This document shows positions 35,906 to 44,390 of a stretch of 64,000 bases of DNA, one piece after another (positions within the stretch are counted from its first letter, which is position 1; every line of letters begins with the position of its first letter). The stretch is from Propionibacteriaceae bacterium (GTDB lineage: Bacteria; Actinomycetota; Actinomycetes; Propionibacteriales; Propionibacteriaceae). The stretch is taken from NCBI GenBank assembly GCA_003158895.1, contig PMLO01000090.1, positions 32,780 through 96,779 of the forward strand, in the 5' to 3' direction. The notes beneath the pieces were generated by a model. It saw nothing but the letters and a program-made list of their open reading frames with translations, searched no databases and was not told the origin of the DNA. The translations under genes were made by a program, and so were the position numbers.

Positions 35906-35974
35906 TGCGTGTCCGGTGGCGCTCCCGGGTCTTCTTCAGGAGCGTTGCGTATCGGTGGGCCGGGTCTCTGAGAT

Positions 35975-36007
35975 GGAATCGGGGCAGTTCCGTGGGGAGG
36001 GTGAAGA
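35975..36007 (+). promoter_or_regulatory. Two-part transfer-gene motif, copy 2
   Basis: GGAATCGGGGCAGTTCC (35975-35991), then AGTT followed by exactly 11 bases and GTGAAGA (36001-36007). The GTG opens a 9-codon frame that stops 3 bases before the surface-protein start at 36034. Confidence 0.55.
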
Positions 36008-36033
36008 ACTCCTCAACACGGAAGGTCTGACAC

Positions 36034-37791
36034 GTGAAGCTCACGAGACTGTTCAGGCGAGGTGCCACGGCTGTTGCTGTGCTGCTCGCCTTCCTGATGT
36101 CTGCGCCGGCGGCGCAGGCGTACCTGGGGCCGCAGACCGCGACCACACCAGGATTCGTCGGCATTAATGGAAAACACGAAATCGGCACAATGGGTCTCTC
36201 GTTCTACAACAATGCACGGTTCGTGTGCATCGATGAGTCCGGCGGGACCGCAGGGTTCATGGACACGCCTCATAGCGCGACCGCGGCAAGCGATGTGCAG
36301 AACTGGGCAGCCGCGTACGCGCTCAGCGACCGCGCGGGATACCTCTACTCCCCCGCGGACAAGAAGGCCGCAGCGCTCGACTACTACGTCGGTGTGATCC
36401 AGAACATGAACTCGAATCCTTCCGAGGTTGCGCGCGCCTGGAACGCCGCCGCAGCTGCCGGAATGTGGGCCGATTCCACGGCCGAGCTCGCGGCGCTCGT
36501 CGCTGACGTCAACGCTAACGCGGGACCTTACGACATGAGCAGGATCGCGCTCTCAAAGTCTGGCACTGGTGGAGGGACGGTGACCGACATTGGAGTTCAG
36601 TCGGCGGCCGGGACCTGGCAGGCAGGGTATGCGGTCACGCTGAGCTTGACGGGGCCTGGAGTCTTTGCGGCGACTGGCACGAACGCGATGACTGTCACCT
36701 CGGCGACGAGCCCGCTGACGGAAGCGTTCACGTTCACCGGACCTGGCACCGTCAAGGTCAGGCAGGCGACCACCGGACTTCCCGAGATGGTCGCGGTGCA
36801 CCCCGCACCGGGCGCCGGGCAGCAGCGGGTTGTAGCCGAAGGCGCACTCGGTATCGCCAGCGGTACCGATCCTGTGGATGTGACGGCGTATGCGCCGAAG
36901 GCCACGTCGACGGTAAGCAGCCAGCTTGTGGCGGCCGGGTCGCAGGTCACCGATACGGTCCTGCTCACTGGTGGCGTGCCGAATGGTGCGTTCTCCGGGA
37001 CGGTCGATGTGTACGGGCCGCTCGCGACGCATCCGAAGGACGGCATTCCCGCTGGGACCGTTCCGGCGACGACGCTCACCTACCCCGGGACGTTCGCCGC
37101 GGACGGCACCGGGAAGGTCATCACCTCGCCCGTGACGCTGCCGAAGCCCGGGTTCGTCTACTTCCACGAGAAGGTCGATGCGACAGCGGACTACGCCGCT
37201 TACACCGCGCCGCTGGGCAAGGAGCTCAGTGAAACGGTGCTGGTCATGGCTCCCGAGCTCGTCACCCAGGCCAGTGCACAGACTGTCTCGCCAGGCTCGA
37301 CGCTGACCGACACGGTGGCGTCTACCGGCAGCAGCTGGCCGGTCGTTGACGTCAACGGGGATCCCATCTCGTACACGGTCTCTGGGGTCATCCTGGCGTC
37401 GTCGTCGTGCTCGGGGCCGTGGGACCCGAGTGCCCCAGTGTTCTCGTTCGGGCCGGTGGCGTTCACGCCCGGACAGCCCCTCACCACGGGAAGCTGGACC
37501 GTCCCAGCATCAGTGGCCGGTCAGTGCGTCACGTATTCCGAGGTGACGAGCTGGTCGGCGAAGTCGGGCACGGGCCACACGGCGCCGACCACACCGGGTC
37601 TGGCGACCGAATCGGCGCAGATCACCGACAAGGGCGGTGCGGGTGGTGCGGGTGCGTACATCTCGACCGGTGCTCCCACTATGACCACGGTGCCTGCACC
37701 TGGTGTGTGGGCGGGCAGCGCTGCGGTCATGTTGGGCGCTCTGCTCGGTCTGGGTCTGCTGGTCACGCGTAAGAAGGGTGCCCGCGCATGA
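36034..37791 (+). CDS. Secreted cell-wall surface protein, probable sortase substrate
   Basis: A 585-residue protein with a signal peptide (LFRRGATAVAVLLAFLMSAP, then AQA), an N-terminal domain with one Cys (ARFVCIDESGG) that may be a thioester or adhesin-type head, several Ig-like beta domains (TVSSQLVAAGSQVTDTVLLT and ASAQTVSPGSTLTDTVAS look like repeats), and a C-terminal anchor: ISTGA, hydrophobic AAVMLGALLGLGLLV and basic TRKKGARA. ISTGA is a variant of the LPxTG/LAxTG sortase signal. The sortase gene overlaps its stop by 4 bases, so the pair most likely puts this protein on the donor cell wall, perhaps as a mating adhesin. GTG start. Confidence 0.75.
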   Translation: MKLTRLFRRGATAVAVLLAFLMSAPAAQAYLGPQTATTPGFVGINGKHEIGTMGLSFYNNARFVCIDESGGTAGFMDTPHSATAASDVQNWAAAYALSDRAGYLYSPADKKAAALDYYVGVIQNMNSNPSEVARAWNAAAAAGMWADSTAELAALVADVNANAGPYDMSRIALSKSGTGGGTVTDIGVQSAAGTWQAGYAVTLSLTGPGVFAATGTNAMTVTSATSPLTEAFTFTGPGTVKVRQATTGLPEMVAVHPAPGAGQQRVVAEGALGIASGTDPVDVTAYAPKATSTVSSQLVAAGSQVTDTVLLTGGVPNGAFSGTVDVYGPLATHPKDGIPAGTVPATTLTYPGTFAADGTGKVITSPVTLPKPGFVYFHEKVDATADYAAYTAPLGKELSETVLVMAPELVTQASAQTVSPGSTLTDTVASTGSSWPVVDVNGDPISYTVSGVILASSSCSGPWDPSAPVFSFGPVAFTPGQPLTTGSWTVPASVAGQCVTYSEVTSWSAKSGTGHTAPTTPGLATESAQITDKGGAGGAGAYISTGAPTMTTVPAPGVWAGSAAVMLGALLGLGLLVTRKKGARA

Positions 37792-38540
37792 CCAGTCCGC
37801 GGCGATCGAACGGCCTGGCCCCATCAGGTCGTCACGGCGTCCCAATGCGCGCGGTCGCCGCAAGCAGCGGCCTGGCACGGACCCGTGTGGTCCGTGCCGG
37901 GTTCGCTGCCCTCGTCCTCACCCTCGTTCTCGGCGGCGGGTTGATGAGCCTGACGGCAGGGACCACGAGCAGTGCGGCCGCGGCACCCATGCCTACCGCG
38001 ACGGTCTCGACCGGTCTCGCGCCGGAAGCGGCCGGTCCGACAGCCCTACCCGTTGCCTCGGGGTCCGCGTCGCCGCAGGTCATCACCACCGACACGATGG
38101 CGCCGGGGACGGTCCTGATCCCTTCGGCGGGCATCTACATCAGTTACGCACTGGAGCCGGTCATTAACGGCGAAGCGACAGTCCCGGACTGCACAGCCGG
38201 CATCTGGGACAAGGGCGCCACGCCCACGGACAAGGCCGGCACGGTCCTGCTGTGGGGCCACGTCGACACGAGCCACTGCCGCACCGGCGCGTTCGCCGGC
38301 CTCGCCTCGACCGTCCCGAACGGTGCGATCTATCTCAAGGACGCCGATGGCCACGTGACGAGCTGGCAGGTGACCCAGATGTATACCGAGCCGCGGAGCT
38401 CGAAGCACGCCGAGCTGTTCACCACTGCGGGTCCGCACCGGCTCGCGGTCGTGACCTGCGGTGGTGCACCGACCACTGATGGCTATTACACGCACAACGT
38501 CATCGTCATTGCACAGGAAACTGCGTCCCAACAGGCGTAG
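37788..38540 (+). CDS. Sortase-family transpeptidase, catalytic Arg not evident
   Basis: A 250-residue protein with an N-terminal membrane segment (AGFAALVLTLVLGGGLMSL) and a sortase core. The catalytic His is in LLWGHVDTS and the Cys in LAVVTCGG. The segment after the Cys reads APTTDGYYTHNVIVIAQ, whereas class E/F sortases have Arg where this has Thr/His (usual pattern YRDNVIV). So the third catalytic residue is missing or supplied elsewhere. The ATGA overlap with the upstream surface protein points to that protein as substrate. Confidence 0.75.
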   Translation: MTSPRRSNGLAPSGRHGVPMRAVAASSGLARTRVVRAGFAALVLTLVLGGGLMSLTAGTTSSAAAAPMPTATVSTGLAPEAAGPTALPVASGSASPQVITTDTMAPGTVLIPSAGIYISYALEPVINGEATVPDCTAGIWDKGATPTDKAGTVLLWGHVDTSHCRTGAFAGLASTVPNGAIYLKDADGHVTSWQVTQMYTEPRSSKHAELFTTAGPHRLAVVTCGGAPTTDGYYTHNVIVIAQETASQQA

Positions 38541-38581
38541 ATCCGTAGCAGCGGATATACGGAACCGCGTAGGTACGGAAG
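38536..38581. repeat. Intergenic CGTAG/TACGG repeat cluster D
   Basis: A short run with GCGTAGATCC, CCGTAGC, ATATACGGAACCGCGTAG and GTACGGAAGG between the sortase stop and the next gene's Shine-Dalgarno. CGTAGATCC is also present in clusters A and B. It is the smallest of the four clusters and partly overlaps the sortase 3' end. Confidence 0.45.
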
Positions 38582-38594
38582 GAAGGAGCAGGGG

Positions 38595-39614
38595 ATGCCT
38601 GTTGTGATCGGTGTTGTCGTGACGATTGTGCTGCTGCCGTTTGTCTTGGTGTTCGGTGTTTTGGGTCTGGTGGTGATGGCTCCTGCCGAGTCGTCTTCGT
38701 CGAGCTGGGCGAATGGTGCGGTGTGCGCGACGTCGGGTGGCCTGCCGGGGTTGTCGGCTGAGCAGGCTGGTAACGCACGATCAATCATTGCTACCGCGGC
38801 CGCCCGTGATGGGTCCGCTGGTGCGGTTATTGCGGTGATGACTGCGATGACGGAGTCGGCGCTGGTCAACGTCTCGCATGGTGATGTGGCCGGCCCTGAC
38901 TCCCTCGGTCTGTTTCAGCAACGCGCCAGCTGGGGCACGGTCGCGCAACGCATGGACCCGGCTACGGCGACCGGGCTGTTCCTGTCGGCCCTCGAGCAGG
39001 TGCCGAGCTGGTCGACCGTGGCGGCGCCGGTCGCGGCGCAGACGGTGCAGCGGTCCGCGTTCGCCGATGGCAGCAACTACGCCCGCAACCTGGGCCAGGC
39101 GCAGCTGCTCGTTTCGACGGTGTTGGCGGATGCGGCCGCGGCCGGGTGCGTCCCGGGCGGCTTCAGTAACGTCGGCGGAGCGCCTGTCGTGTCGGATGTG
39201 GCTGGGCTGAATGCTCGTGCGCAGGGGTTCGCTGATGCGTCGGCGGCGGGCCGGCCGGATCCGTTCTTCGGCGGGACGTCGTATTACCGGCTGTGTGGGG
39301 AGCTGGCCGCACGGATCAACGGGCATCCGATGTCGGGGTGGTCGTCGGCTGCGGTGCAGTGGTCGGCGTATGTGGCCTCAGGTGAGGCCCACGCGGGCGA
39401 TACGAGCCCGCCGACGGGAGCGTTGTTGTTCTACTCGACCTCGTCTCCGGCCGGGCACGTCGCCACGTATCTAGGCGGCGGGAAGGTCGCGTCGAACGAC
39501 GTCGGCGACGGTGCGTCCGGCCGGAGCGGCGGCGTCTACATCGTCTCCGCTACCGCGTTGACTTCCGGCCCGTGGCGACTGCACTACCTCGGCTGGGCCG
39601 CACCCAGGTACTGA
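38595..39614 (+). CDS. Cell-wall hydrolase of the T4SS: lysozyme-like plus NlpC/CHAP-like domains
   Basis: A 339-residue protein with an N-terminal membrane anchor (IGVVVTIVLLPFVLVFGVLGLVV). Residues about 60-170 resemble a lytic transglycosylase-type domain with Glu in VMTAMTESALVNVSHGD and the motif SLGLFQQRASWG. The C-terminal domain has Cys in YYRLCGELAARI and His in PAGHVATYLGGG, as in NlpC/P60 or CHAP amidases. Such VirB1-like enzymes locally open peptidoglycan for the conjugation channel. The start at 38595 is set by the purine-rich RBS (GGAAGGAGCAGGGG). It opens the main T4SS run. Confidence 0.75.
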   Translation: MPVVIGVVVTIVLLPFVLVFGVLGLVVMAPAESSSSSWANGAVCATSGGLPGLSAEQAGNARSIIATAAARDGSAGAVIAVMTAMTESALVNVSHGDVAGPDSLGLFQQRASWGTVAQRMDPATATGLFLSALEQVPSWSTVAAPVAAQTVQRSAFADGSNYARNLGQAQLLVSTVLADAAAAGCVPGGFSNVGGAPVVSDVAGLNARAQGFADASAAGRPDPFFGGTSYYRLCGELAARINGHPMSGWSSAAVQWSAYVASGEAHAGDTSPPTGALLFYSTSSPAGHVATYLGGGKVASNDVGDGASGRSGGVYIVSATALTSGPWRLHYLGWAAPRY

Positions 39615-39637
39615 CCCCGGTGCGCGGGCTTTGAGAT

Positions 39638-39670
39638 GAACCCAGGACGGTTCTCCACGGTCTGTGAGGA
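39638..39670 (+). promoter_or_regulatory. Two-part transfer-gene motif, copy 3
   Basis: GAACCCAGGACGGTT (39638-39652), then exactly 11 bases and GTGAGGA (39664-39670). Here the GTG lies in frame with the pilin-like gene, 14 codons before its ATG at 39706, but the better Shine-Dalgarno (AGAAGGAG) serves the ATG. Confidence 0.55.
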
Positions 39671-39705
39671 ACCACACCCGAAACAAACCCAGAAGGAGAC
39701 CCGTC

Positions 39706-40038
39706 ATGGGACCGAAGTTCGAGACAGTGCCGGCCGCTGGACCCACGCCGCCGCCCGGTGGGTGGGATCCGGGCGTGACGCCCAACACCACCGGCCTGCC
39801 AGGAATTCCGCAGGCGCAGGCTCTGGCCGGCGGCATCATCACCTACGTCCTGATCGGGTTGGTCGTCGCCATGATCATCTCCGCCCTGGTGTGGGCGTTC
39901 TCGGCGTGGAAGGGCCATCAGGGCGGTGTGCAGGGCGGGAAGATGAGCCTGATCGTCTGCTTCGCTGCGGCGATCATCGTCGGCGCGGCTGACGCGATCA
40001 TTGTGTTCGCCGCGGGCGTCGGCCAGCAGGTGAAGTGA
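39706..40038 (+). CDS. Pilin-like / VirB2-TrbC-like small membrane protein
   Basis: A 110-residue protein with a Pro-rich N-terminus and two transmembrane helices (ALAGGIITYVLIGLVVAMII and SLIVCFAAAIIVGAADAIIV) separated by a short basic loop with KGHQGG. Size, topology and place at the head of a T4SS operon suggest the VirB2/TrbC pilin role; I recall the DUF6112 name for this family. It overlaps the next ATG by 1 base (TGATG). Confidence 0.65.
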   Translation: MGPKFETVPAAGPTPPPGGWDPGVTPNTTGLPGIPQAQALAGGIITYVLIGLVVAMIISALVWAFSAWKGHQGGVQGGKMSLIVCFAAAIIVGAADAIIVFAAGVGQQVK

Positions 40039-40772
40039 TGCGTCTGCTCGTGCACCGGGCGGTCAGGTCCCCACTCGTGATCATCTTCGCCTGCCTGCTC
40101 GCCATTCTCGCTGTCGGGGCCGTGATGACGGCCGTGTCGAGCCACACGGCCTCGGCCGCTTCTCGCCGGGCATCTGCGGCCGGCTCGGTCGGTGCCGCGA
40201 CCGCGTCACCAGGGGCGGCGTCGGACGGTGCGGCGTCCGTCGAGACGGGGGCTCCGAGGTCGTCGCTGCCGGCGTTGTCGGCTGAGCAGACCTCGACGCC
40301 GGAGGCGTTCATCGAGGCTGTCATGACTCAGGTCTTGACGATCGACTATGCGCGCACGTCTCGTGCGGACCTTCAGAACTGGGTCGACGCTAACCAGTCG
40401 ATCGTCCACACCGCTCCGTCGCCGCCGGAGATCACGGCCGACATGCTGCGGCATTCCGCGTGGTACGAGCTCACGAAGGTCATGGACACCGGCGCCGCGC
40501 CACTGGTGGTCTCGGAGTCGGAGTGGGCCGCGTACGCCCGGGCCGGCGCCACCTCGAGCGTGAAGAACGTGCAGGTCACCCGGGATCCGGTCTATGAGAA
40601 GAACCTGGCTGCCGGTATGGAAAACCCTGGACCGTATGTGACCGCCCGGCTCTACATCGCGGAATGGGACATCACCATTGCCGGTGCCGTGACCCACCGC
40701 AACCTGTCGCTGTCTGTTTCGGTGGATCTGGCCCTGTTCCGCAGTGGCTACGGGTTGCTGGCGGTCCTCTGA
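40038..40772 (+). CDS. Conjugation protein with one membrane helix (VirB8/TcpC-like position)
   Basis: A 244-residue protein: basic N-terminus (MRLLVHRAVRS), one transmembrane helix (LVIIFACLLAILAVGAVMTA), an Ala/Ser/Gly linker, and a C-terminal domain of about 150 residues ending in alternating strands (YVTARLYIAEWDITIAG, NLSLSVSVDLALF). This layout matches VirB8/TcpC-type scaffold proteins of T4SSs, whose NTF2-like domain lies outside the membrane. The match is by layout, not motif. It overlaps both neighbours by one base. Confidence 0.55.
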   Translation: MRLLVHRAVRSPLVIIFACLLAILAVGAVMTAVSSHTASAASRRASAAGSVGAATASPGAASDGAASVETGAPRSSLPALSAEQTSTPEAFIEAVMTQVLTIDYARTSRADLQNWVDANQSIVHTAPSPPEITADMLRHSAWYELTKVMDTGAAPLVVSESEWAAYARAGATSSVKNVQVTRDPVYEKNLAAGMENPGPYVTARLYIAEWDITIAGAVTHRNLSLSVSVDLALFRSGYGLLAVL

Positions 40773-42034
40773 TGGCCTGTGATCCGATCGTGATCGCGGC
40801 ATCTCCTCTCGCGTGCGCCGCCGTCGACGCGGCTGGGGCCGCGGGTTCCTCGGCCGTGGACAGGGCGATAGATGGCTTTGCGAATTCCGCGGGGAAGGTC
40901 GCAGGCGGGATGCTGCGGTGGTTGGCGGAGCAGTTGTCGACTGCTACCGGTGTTGACTTGTCGGTGCTGACTCCGTCGGGTAGCCCGTCGATTCTGACGA
41001 TCACGTGGGCTATCGCATTGGTGATGTGTGTGATGTTGCTGGTGATTCAGGTCGGGTTGGCAGCGTTGACCCGTAACCCGAAAGGGATCTGGATCGCGCT
41101 GCGAGGTGTCGCGATCGCGTTCCCGGGGGCAATGGTCGTCCTGATGGCCCTGCCGACGCTCCTGGCGATGCTCGACGCCATGTCAAGCGGCGTCATGAAC
41201 TGGTCGGTCACCAACCAGGGAACACGGGTGTTGAACGACATGGCGTCGACACTGAGCGCGGACCCGACGGGCCTAGGTGCCGCGTTGTTGGAGATTGTGC
41301 TGATCGTCTCGTCCGCGATGGTGTACGTCGCGTTGCTGTTGCGGATGCTGCTGATCCTGGTTGCGGCAGTGATGGCGCCGCTCGCGTTCGCTGGCGCTGT
41401 CGCCGAATGGTCGTCGAAATGGCCCCGACGCTGGGTCGAGATCACGCTCGCCCTCGCGGTCTCGAAGCTGCTGCTGGTGATCGTGTTCGCGACAGGGTTC
41501 GCCGTCATCTACGGCGTGAACAAGGCAACGGTCGGGCTGCAAACCCCGGCGCAGGTCTCGAACGTCGCTGCCGGTGCTCTGCTCCTGCTGTGCGCCGGGT
41601 TCGCCCCGATGGGTGCCCTGAAGCTGTTCCATTTCGCCGGCGACAGCCTCGGCCAGATCCACGCCATGCACCAAGCCGCCGCGTCCGGCGGGCAGAAAGT
41701 CGTCGACACCGGAAAGGAAGTCGCCAAGAAGGCGATATCGGCCGCGACTGGGGTACCGGTCTCCAGCGGCAAGAACCCGCCCGCGCCCAGCGGCACGCCG
41801 GTGAAGACGCCACCGGAGACCCCCGGCGACGCCGCGTCGCCCACAACAACCCCCGAGTCTGCCCCTGGGGGTGGTTCGTCGTCCGCGCCGGTTCCGGTCA
41901 GTTCGGGGTCCGGGTCGGTCGGCGGGTCCTCAGATGGTGGTTCGTCGGCCGATACGTCCGGTTCGGATGGTTCATCGTCGTCGGTTCCGGTGAGCTCGGG
42001 GCCGGCTGAGCTGCCGGCGAAGGAGAGTGTGTGA
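40772..42034 (+). CDS. Polytopic T4SS channel protein (TrbL/VirB6-like)
   Basis: A 420-residue protein with about six transmembrane helices between residues 65 and 290 (for example TWAIALVMCVMLLVIQVGLA and LLLRMLLILVAAVMAPLAFA). The C-terminal 130 residues are a hydrophilic Pro/Gly/Ser-rich tail (SGSGSVGGSSDGGSS). Six-helix cores with long polar tails are typical of TrbL/VirB6 inner-membrane channel proteins. It sits between the VirB8-like and SCO6880-like genes with one-base overlaps. Confidence 0.7.
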   Translation: MACDPIVIAASPLACAAVDAAGAAGSSAVDRAIDGFANSAGKVAGGMLRWLAEQLSTATGVDLSVLTPSGSPSILTITWAIALVMCVMLLVIQVGLAALTRNPKGIWIALRGVAIAFPGAMVVLMALPTLLAMLDAMSSGVMNWSVTNQGTRVLNDMASTLSADPTGLGAALLEIVLIVSSAMVYVALLLRMLLILVAAVMAPLAFAGAVAEWSSKWPRRWVEITLALAVSKLLLVIVFATGFAVIYGVNKATVGLQTPAQVSNVAAGALLLLCAGFAPMGALKLFHFAGDSLGQIHAMHQAAASGGQKVVDTGKEVAKKAISAATGVPVSSGKNPPAPSGTPVKTPPETPGDAASPTTTPESAPGGGSSSAPVPVSSGSGSVGGSSDGGSSADTSGSDGSSSSVPVSSGPAELPAKESV

Positions 42035-43488
42035 TGGGTGAGACACCGTTGGTTTCGGCTGCGTTCGGTCGCCGGCAGACTGCCGGGTTACTGTTCGGCT
42101 TGTCGCCGATGTCGCTGGTGAGTTTCGCGCTGGGCATGGTGATCGTGTTCATGCTGTTCATGTCCCGCGCGGGTGCTGTGGGGTGGTGGGGGTTGGCGCC
42201 GTTGTGGCTGGGGCTGATCGCGGCTGCATTCGTTCCGCTGCATGGCGGGTCGTTGGCGGACTATGCGCCGACGTTGGTGTCGTGGGTGGTGCGGAGGGTG
42301 TCTGGGCAGTGGCGGTTCCGGGCGGAGGTGATGCGGCCGCGGCCGGCAGGGACGATGGCGTTGCCGGGGGATGCGGCGGCGTTGCAGTTCGTGTCCGCGC
42401 CCCCACCGGACGGGTCGCCGGGGCCGGTGATGGTCCACGACCCGTGGCGGCAGACGCTGACGGCGGTCGTCGAGGTGGAGGTGTCCGGGTTTGTCCTGTT
42501 GGACCCGGATGCGAAGAACCGCCGGGTCCGCGGGTATGCGCGGCTGATGGATGCGTTGGCGTCGTCGTCGACGTTTGCCGCGTGTCAGGTGTGGGAGTCC
42601 GTCATCCCGGACTCTGGCGATGGTGTGCAGGGCTGGTGGCGTGACCACGGCCAGCCCGACACGGTCGCCGGGTCGTTGTATGCCGAGGCGATCACGGCGG
42701 CTGGGCCGGCCGCGTCACGTCACCGGTTGTTGATCGCGGTGACGTTGGACAAGCGGGCCGCGCGTAGCGAGATCCGCCAGCAGGGCCGCGGAGTGACGGG
42801 TGCGGCACGGGTGCTTTATGGCGACATTGCCGCGCTGGGGTCGACGTTGGCGGATGCGGAGCTGCGGGTGGTGGGGTGGTTGGCGCCGGACGCGTTGGCG
42901 GCGTTCATTCGTGGCGCGTATGACCCGGCTGATGTGCCGGTCGCCGGGGACGCCAGGACTGAGCTGGCATCGGCCGGTCCGGTCGCTGTTGATGAGCATT
43001 GGGACTTCCTGCGGCACGATTCCGGGTGGTCGGCGGTGTTGTGGGCTGGTGAGTGGCCGGCGTCGGCGGTCGGTCCGGAGTTCCTCCACAAGCTGATCTT
43101 CGCCGCGGGCGTGCGGCGCACGGTGAGCATCATTCAGGTCCCCATCTCGCCGGAGAAGGCACGGCAGGCGCTGCGGTCAGAACGGACGCAGTACGAGACG
43201 GACCGGCACGCCAAGCAGCGCGCCGGGTTCCTGATCGACGACATCGAGGACGCGGAGCTGGGCCAGGTCCGGCAACGGGCCCGGGCGCTCGGCGCCGGGC
43301 ATGCGGACATCCGGTTCGCGGGGCTGGTGGTGGTGACCTCGACGGTGTCGCTGGAGCAGCTGCGGGCGGATGTGGCGGCGGTGAAGCGACGCGGCCTGGG
43401 TGCCGGGGTGGACCTGGTCGTCTTGTACGGGCGGCAGTCGCAGGCGTTCATCGCCGGCGCGTTGCCGCTGGGCAGGTCGGTGTTCTGA
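42034..43488 (+). CDS. SCO6880-like T4SS protein
   Basis: A 484-residue protein with two N-terminal helices (PMSLVSFALGMVIVFMLF and WGLAPLWLGLIAAAFVPL) in a PrgI-like arrangement, then a large soluble domain. The order and content match the actinobacterial SCO6880 family, which stands next to VirB4-type ATPases in Streptomyces and related conjugative elements. The C-terminal part (TERTQYETD-like segment RSERTQYETDRHAKQRAGF, then FAGLVVVTSTVSLEQL) is typical. It likely stabilises the ATPase at the membrane. ATG at 42034 follows a TGA overlap. Confidence 0.75.
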   Translation: MGETPLVSAAFGRRQTAGLLFGLSPMSLVSFALGMVIVFMLFMSRAGAVGWWGLAPLWLGLIAAAFVPLHGGSLADYAPTLVSWVVRRVSGQWRFRAEVMRPRPAGTMALPGDAAALQFVSAPPPDGSPGPVMVHDPWRQTLTAVVEVEVSGFVLLDPDAKNRRVRGYARLMDALASSSTFAACQVWESVIPDSGDGVQGWWRDHGQPDTVAGSLYAEAITAAGPAASRHRLLIAVTLDKRAARSEIRQQGRGVTGAARVLYGDIAALGSTLADAELRVVGWLAPDALAAFIRGAYDPADVPVAGDARTELASAGPVAVDEHWDFLRHDSGWSAVLWAGEWPASAVGPEFLHKLIFAAGVRRTVSIIQVPISPEKARQALRSERTQYETDRHAKQRAGFLIDDIEDAELGQVRQRARALGAGHADIRFAGLVVVTSTVSLEQLRADVAAVKRRGLGAGVDLVVLYGRQSQAFIAGALPLGRSVF

Positions 43489-44390
43489 TGCGATGGCCAC
43501 GAACTCAGGTCCCGGACCCGATCAGCTCGCCCCGGATGGGGCCGGCTGGTCGGCACATCATTGTTGTGTTCGCCCCGAAGGGGGGTGTCGGGAAGACGAC
43601 GGTCGCGGCCGGGATCGCGCAGCAGCTCGCCGCGACCCGTGGCGAGACGGTCGCCGTGATCGACGCGAACCTGCACCGCGGCACGTTGCGGCAACGGACC
43701 GTTCCTGGTGAGGTCCCTCCGCCGTTGTCGTTTGTGGAGCTATGTCGCCAGGCGCCCGTGTTGCGGCCGGAGTGGCCGATGCTGGTCCCGTTCCATGACC
43801 TGGTCGGCAGGTTGCGGGTGTTCGGGAACGACGCCGCGGATCCGGCTGCGGTGGAGGCGCTGGACGGGCCGGCCTTTGCGGCAGGCGTGGATCTGGTGGC
43901 CCGTGCGGCGCAGGTCGTGGTGCTCGACATGGGTACCTCTGCAACTGGGCCGGTGATCCGTGCCGCGTTGGAGATGGCGGGGACTGTGGTTGCTGTCGCT
44001 GACCGCAGCGCGGACTCGTTGGAGCTGCTCATCGAGTGGGTGTCGGCGTTGGCCGGTTCTCCGCAGTCGTTCAGTCCCGCTGCGGAAGCGGTCGCCGGGT
44101 TCGCGTCAGTCGCGGACGGCCGCTATGCCGACCTGGTCCCGGGCCTGGTGATCGCGCTGAATCCGTCCCGGACGCGTAGTGACGTACTGCCGCGGGACCA
44201 GCGCCGGTATCTGGAGTGGCTGAATCAGGCGTGCGGGCATGTGGTGTCGGTACCACGGGACCCCCAGGTCGCCCGCGGTGACGTGATCGACTGGGACACC
44301 GTGTCTGCGTCGACGTTGCGGGCGTTCCGGGACCTGGCCGGGTGCTGCGCTTCCCGGTTCCCTCTGCCGCCGCGCGAGCGCGTGTCGTGA
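43488..44390 (+). CDS. ParA/MinD-type ATPase of the transfer operon
   Basis: A 300-residue P-loop ATPase with the deviant Walker A KGGVGKTT at residues 31-38, preceded by VVFAPKGG, an AVIDANLHRG segment (Walker A' Asp) and QVVVLDMGTSATGPV (Walker B). The second half is poorly conserved. It overlaps the SCO6880-like gene by one base and the next gene by 4, so it belongs to the T4SS operon and not to a separate parAB locus; no ParB gene was seen. It may position the transfer apparatus or assist DNA partition. Confidence 0.8.
   Translation: MRWPRTQVPDPISSPRMGPAGRHIIVVFAPKGGVGKTTVAAGIAQQLAATRGETVAVIDANLHRGTLRQRTVPGEVPPPLSFVELCRQAPVLRPEWPMLVPFHDLVGRLRVFGNDAADPAAVEALDGPAFAAGVDLVARAAQVVVLDMGTSATGPVIRAALEMAGTVVAVADRSADSLELLIEWVSALAGSPQSFSPAAEAVAGFASVADGRYADLVPGLVIALNPSRTRSDVLPRDQRRYLEWLNQACGHVVSVPRDPQVARGDVIDWDTVSASTLRAFRDLAGCCASRFPLPPRERVS

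Noticed and set aside
43488..44390. parAB partition locus
   Set aside because: Only the ParA-like ATPase is present, embedded in the T4SS operon; no ParB gene was recognised, so a classical partition operon is not claimed.
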